Assembly: GCA_036897485.1 (NCBI GenBank)
Contig: JAYMTF010002012.1
Location: forward strand, 1 to 20,074
DNA: 20,074 bases
Direction of reading: 5' to 3'
DNA from: Pelargonium nanum
Lineage: Eukaryota > Streptophyta > Magnoliopsida > Geraniales > Geraniaceae
Part shown: positions 18,101-20,074 of the stretch, piece after piece
Layout: each line of letters opens with the position of its first letter
Numbering within the stretch: position 1 is the first letter of the stretch
Translations under genes and position numbers: made by a program
The notes under the pieces: model-generated
The model's input: the letters and a program-made list of their open reading frames with translations, nothing else
Told to the model about the DNA's origin: nothing
The model's database searches: none

Positions 18101-20074
18101 ATTCGATTCACAGTTGCATGAAATATATATCCAACCAGAAATGCAATGACAAGAATGCCAATTGATGTTGTAATAGCCAGCCATGGCCATGGAGGCTTTT
18201 GTTTGAATCTGGGTTAAGAAAAAAAATATATACCTTGATTTGTGCACCCACTTCAAAAATTTGCATCTCAAACATAATTTAAAAATAAAGAAAAACAAGA
18301 ATTGGCTCCTCTCAGATACAGGAATATCAGTTTCATTCGCACCAATCACAGCACAGCAAATCAAGACATGGAGAGGTGGAACCGTCAAATTACTGAATTT
18401 TCACCGTTTTCTTATCTGATACTGTGATTGGTAGCGAATCACAATCGAGGAGGCCTATATCAGACCTTTGCTAATAGACAGTAGCTATTAATCACCTGCA
18501 GCGCATCTCATGCTTTCTAAATGGATCCCCAAAGTTAAGGCTGCTAACATGCTGCAATCCATCATCTGATACATTTGAACCATACATGCTGATTGACTGA
18601 GATTGATTAGTGATGTCATACACATTCACCAAGATAGTTTGTTTGCTGGCAAGCTGTTGAAGTAGCTTCTCCACAAGTGACTCAATATCAAATACTCCGC
18701 CAAGATATCTGCTTATAGAAAATAACAATATTAGAAAAGTTATACTCCGTCTTTTTACCTGGTTTCTTCAGCAAGATAAAGATTACGTACAGGAATAAGA
18801 TGATTTCATATTAATCGAGGTATGTTCAATCATAATGATATTGTTGAGTAACAACATACCCATCGGTTGCTTGTATCCTCTCATTTGGGGTTGCATTTGA
18901 AGGAAGGTCCACTTTGTAGACAGCAAATGTCAATATAACGCCAAGGCGGTTTGTTTTAAGTAGCCTGAAAGGAGCAGTGAGAACCCCCTTTCCTATAACT
19001 CTTGCTCGCAACACATTCTCTCTGTCCTCCTGTAGACAGAACAAGTTTTGAAGACTTAAATATTGGAGTTCTATGATTCACGATATATATACAGAGAATT
19101 CTTGAAATCAGTTGTACAACTGCATCGGATATTCAGAAGGCCAATTAGCTTATAGATTTTTATTATGTCATTAGAAGTGGTGAATTTAAAACTACAAAAG
19201 GAAGTAGAGATGTCTATAAGATGAATATCCCGATTCATCAAAATGAGGATAAATATTGGGTCTAGTCTACTAATGTAAAAGAAATTAACAAATGACACGA
19301 ATAACTTAAAAGATAGAATAGGACTCACCTTCCCCGACAGCATATCAAAAGAAACTATATGTGAAATGGTATCCTGTGCAAAGATAACGGGGGCATATTC
19401 TTCCTGAATTGGGGATGGCTGCAAGACATCTGGAGCATAGTCATCCTTGTGAACTGGATTTTGTTCGTAGGTGTCCATCCTCTTAATAGTCCACCCCTGT
19501 TGCTTCTCAAACTGTTCTCTTTCAGAGTGGAGCACCCTTACAGCATATGCCACACCACTTGTGAGGGGCCTCTCAAAAGCAGTTCTTTCAGTGTACTTCG
19601 CAAATGTTCTCTGTTCGGAAAGTAAGTCCGTTTTAGGATTAGAAACATCTAATTGAAGATTAAGAACTCAGATCTGGGTCTAGACTAAACTAAATTGACC
19701 AATTTTCCATTCCCACCAAAAATCCAATGTAAATTCCAACATTTGGAATTGATGCACCCACTCAATCATACACTAATTTGAAAAATTCACACCCAGCAAC
19801 AGGTTTTGCATCTGAAATATCAATCAAACAAGCTCAATTCTAGTAGTAAATTTGTTGTTCTAGATCCAATACCCATTTGAGAAACAAAGGCAATCAGGAA
19901 GCTAAAAACTGGAGGAAAATCATGAATTCAGAGTTGAATTATAGAATTATAATCCTAGATCAGTGAGATTTAGGAGAGGATCAAGTTACCTGATCAATAG
20001 CAGATGGGTTCTTGCCATGGTGGAAGGTTGAGATCAAAATAGACATGGCCTGGATATGGTTCATGCTCACATTA
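15196..20074 (-). CDS. HK3: Cytokinin receptor histidine kinase, AHK3-type (10 exons, 5' end outside window)
   Basis: Hybrid sensor kinase that binds cytokinin through its CHASE domain and passes phosphate His-Asp-His-Asp to HPt proteins and response regulators; plant CHASE receptors sit mainly in the ER membrane. Exons in order: beyond 20074-19990, 19610-19329, 19029-18860, 18708-18496, 18208-18022, 17938-17887, 17771-17542, 17447-17349, 16877-15745, 15460-15196 (TAG). They encode 904 residues; about 130 (signal-anchor and first membrane segment) are missing. Numbered from the window edge: CHASE about 1-248, second membrane helix about 257-283 ([20 protein letters not shown]), HisKA with phospho-His 319 in [10 protein letters not shown], ATPase N box [13 protein letters not shown] (about 431), G1 DTGLGIP (514), F box FTPFMQ, G2 GGTGIGLS (543), a degenerate receiver, then a true receiver with KILIVDDNN and phospho-Asp 809 in [12 protein letters not shown], and KPF near the end. 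[29 protein letters not shown] and the C-terminal [17 protein letters not shown] fit AHK3 better than AHK2 or AHK4. All catalytic residues are intact. Confidence 0.95.

Noticed and set aside
18743..18756. TACTCCGTCTTTT in an HK3 intron, resembling a MITE end
   Set aside because: The match is short and there is no second terminus.
1..20074. Search for a novel system such as a CRISPR array, biosynthetic cluster or phage-like module
   Set aside because: All well-supported genes are ordinary plant nuclear genes with introns, and the repeats are common plant MITEs and SINEs. Nothing indicates a new system.

Overview
This is an ordinary stretch of flowering-plant nuclear DNA: AT-rich, intron-rich, and carrying Stowaway-type MITEs (ends CTCCCTCCGTCCC, TA target sites) and tRNA-derived SINEs. 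Protein similarity points to a eudicot, perhaps an asterid, but the sequence alone does not fix the species. I assembled all gene models by eye from GT/AG splice sites, reading-frame continuity and family knowledge. There is no transcript evidence.

Layout, left to right. 1-53: the truncated end of a Stowaway MITE. 74-284: a complete tRNA-type SINE with a perfect 13-bp target duplication. 1365-8035 (+): a twelve-exon CAMTA4-type calmodulin-binding transcription activator, with an 11-codon uORF just upstream and a 253-bp MITE in its last intron. 8725-10300 (+): a two-exon gene for a 202-residue single-pass membrane protein of unknown function; its one intron holds a MITE and a second, minus-strand SINE-like element. 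10985-13007 (-): a two-exon NTF2 gene (Ran import factor) with a 1.65-kb intron. 15196 to beyond 20074 (-): ten exons of a cytokinin-receptor histidine kinase closest to Arabidopsis AHK3, cut by the window edge so that roughly the first 130 residues are missing. A short MITE lies 150 bp beyond its stop codon.

The genes are independent transcription units, not a pathway cluster. The membrane-protein gene and NTF2 converge. HK3 and NTF2 lie head to tail on the minus strand, and from memory the Arabidopsis orthologues AHK3 (At1g27320) and NTF2A (At1g27310) are also neighbours, so this looks like conserved microsynteny. CAMTA4 acts in calcium/calmodulin-linked transcription, HK3 in cytokinin perception and phosphorelay, and NTF2 in nuclear import of Ran-GDP.

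I found no previously undescribed biological system. The most useful observations are the in-frame alternative donor in CAMTA4 exon 7, the CAMTA4 uORF and CGCG box, the related MITEs inside or beside each gene, the two SINE insertions, the possible 3'-UTR intron of HK3, and the uncharacterised membrane protein with a proline/leucine tail.
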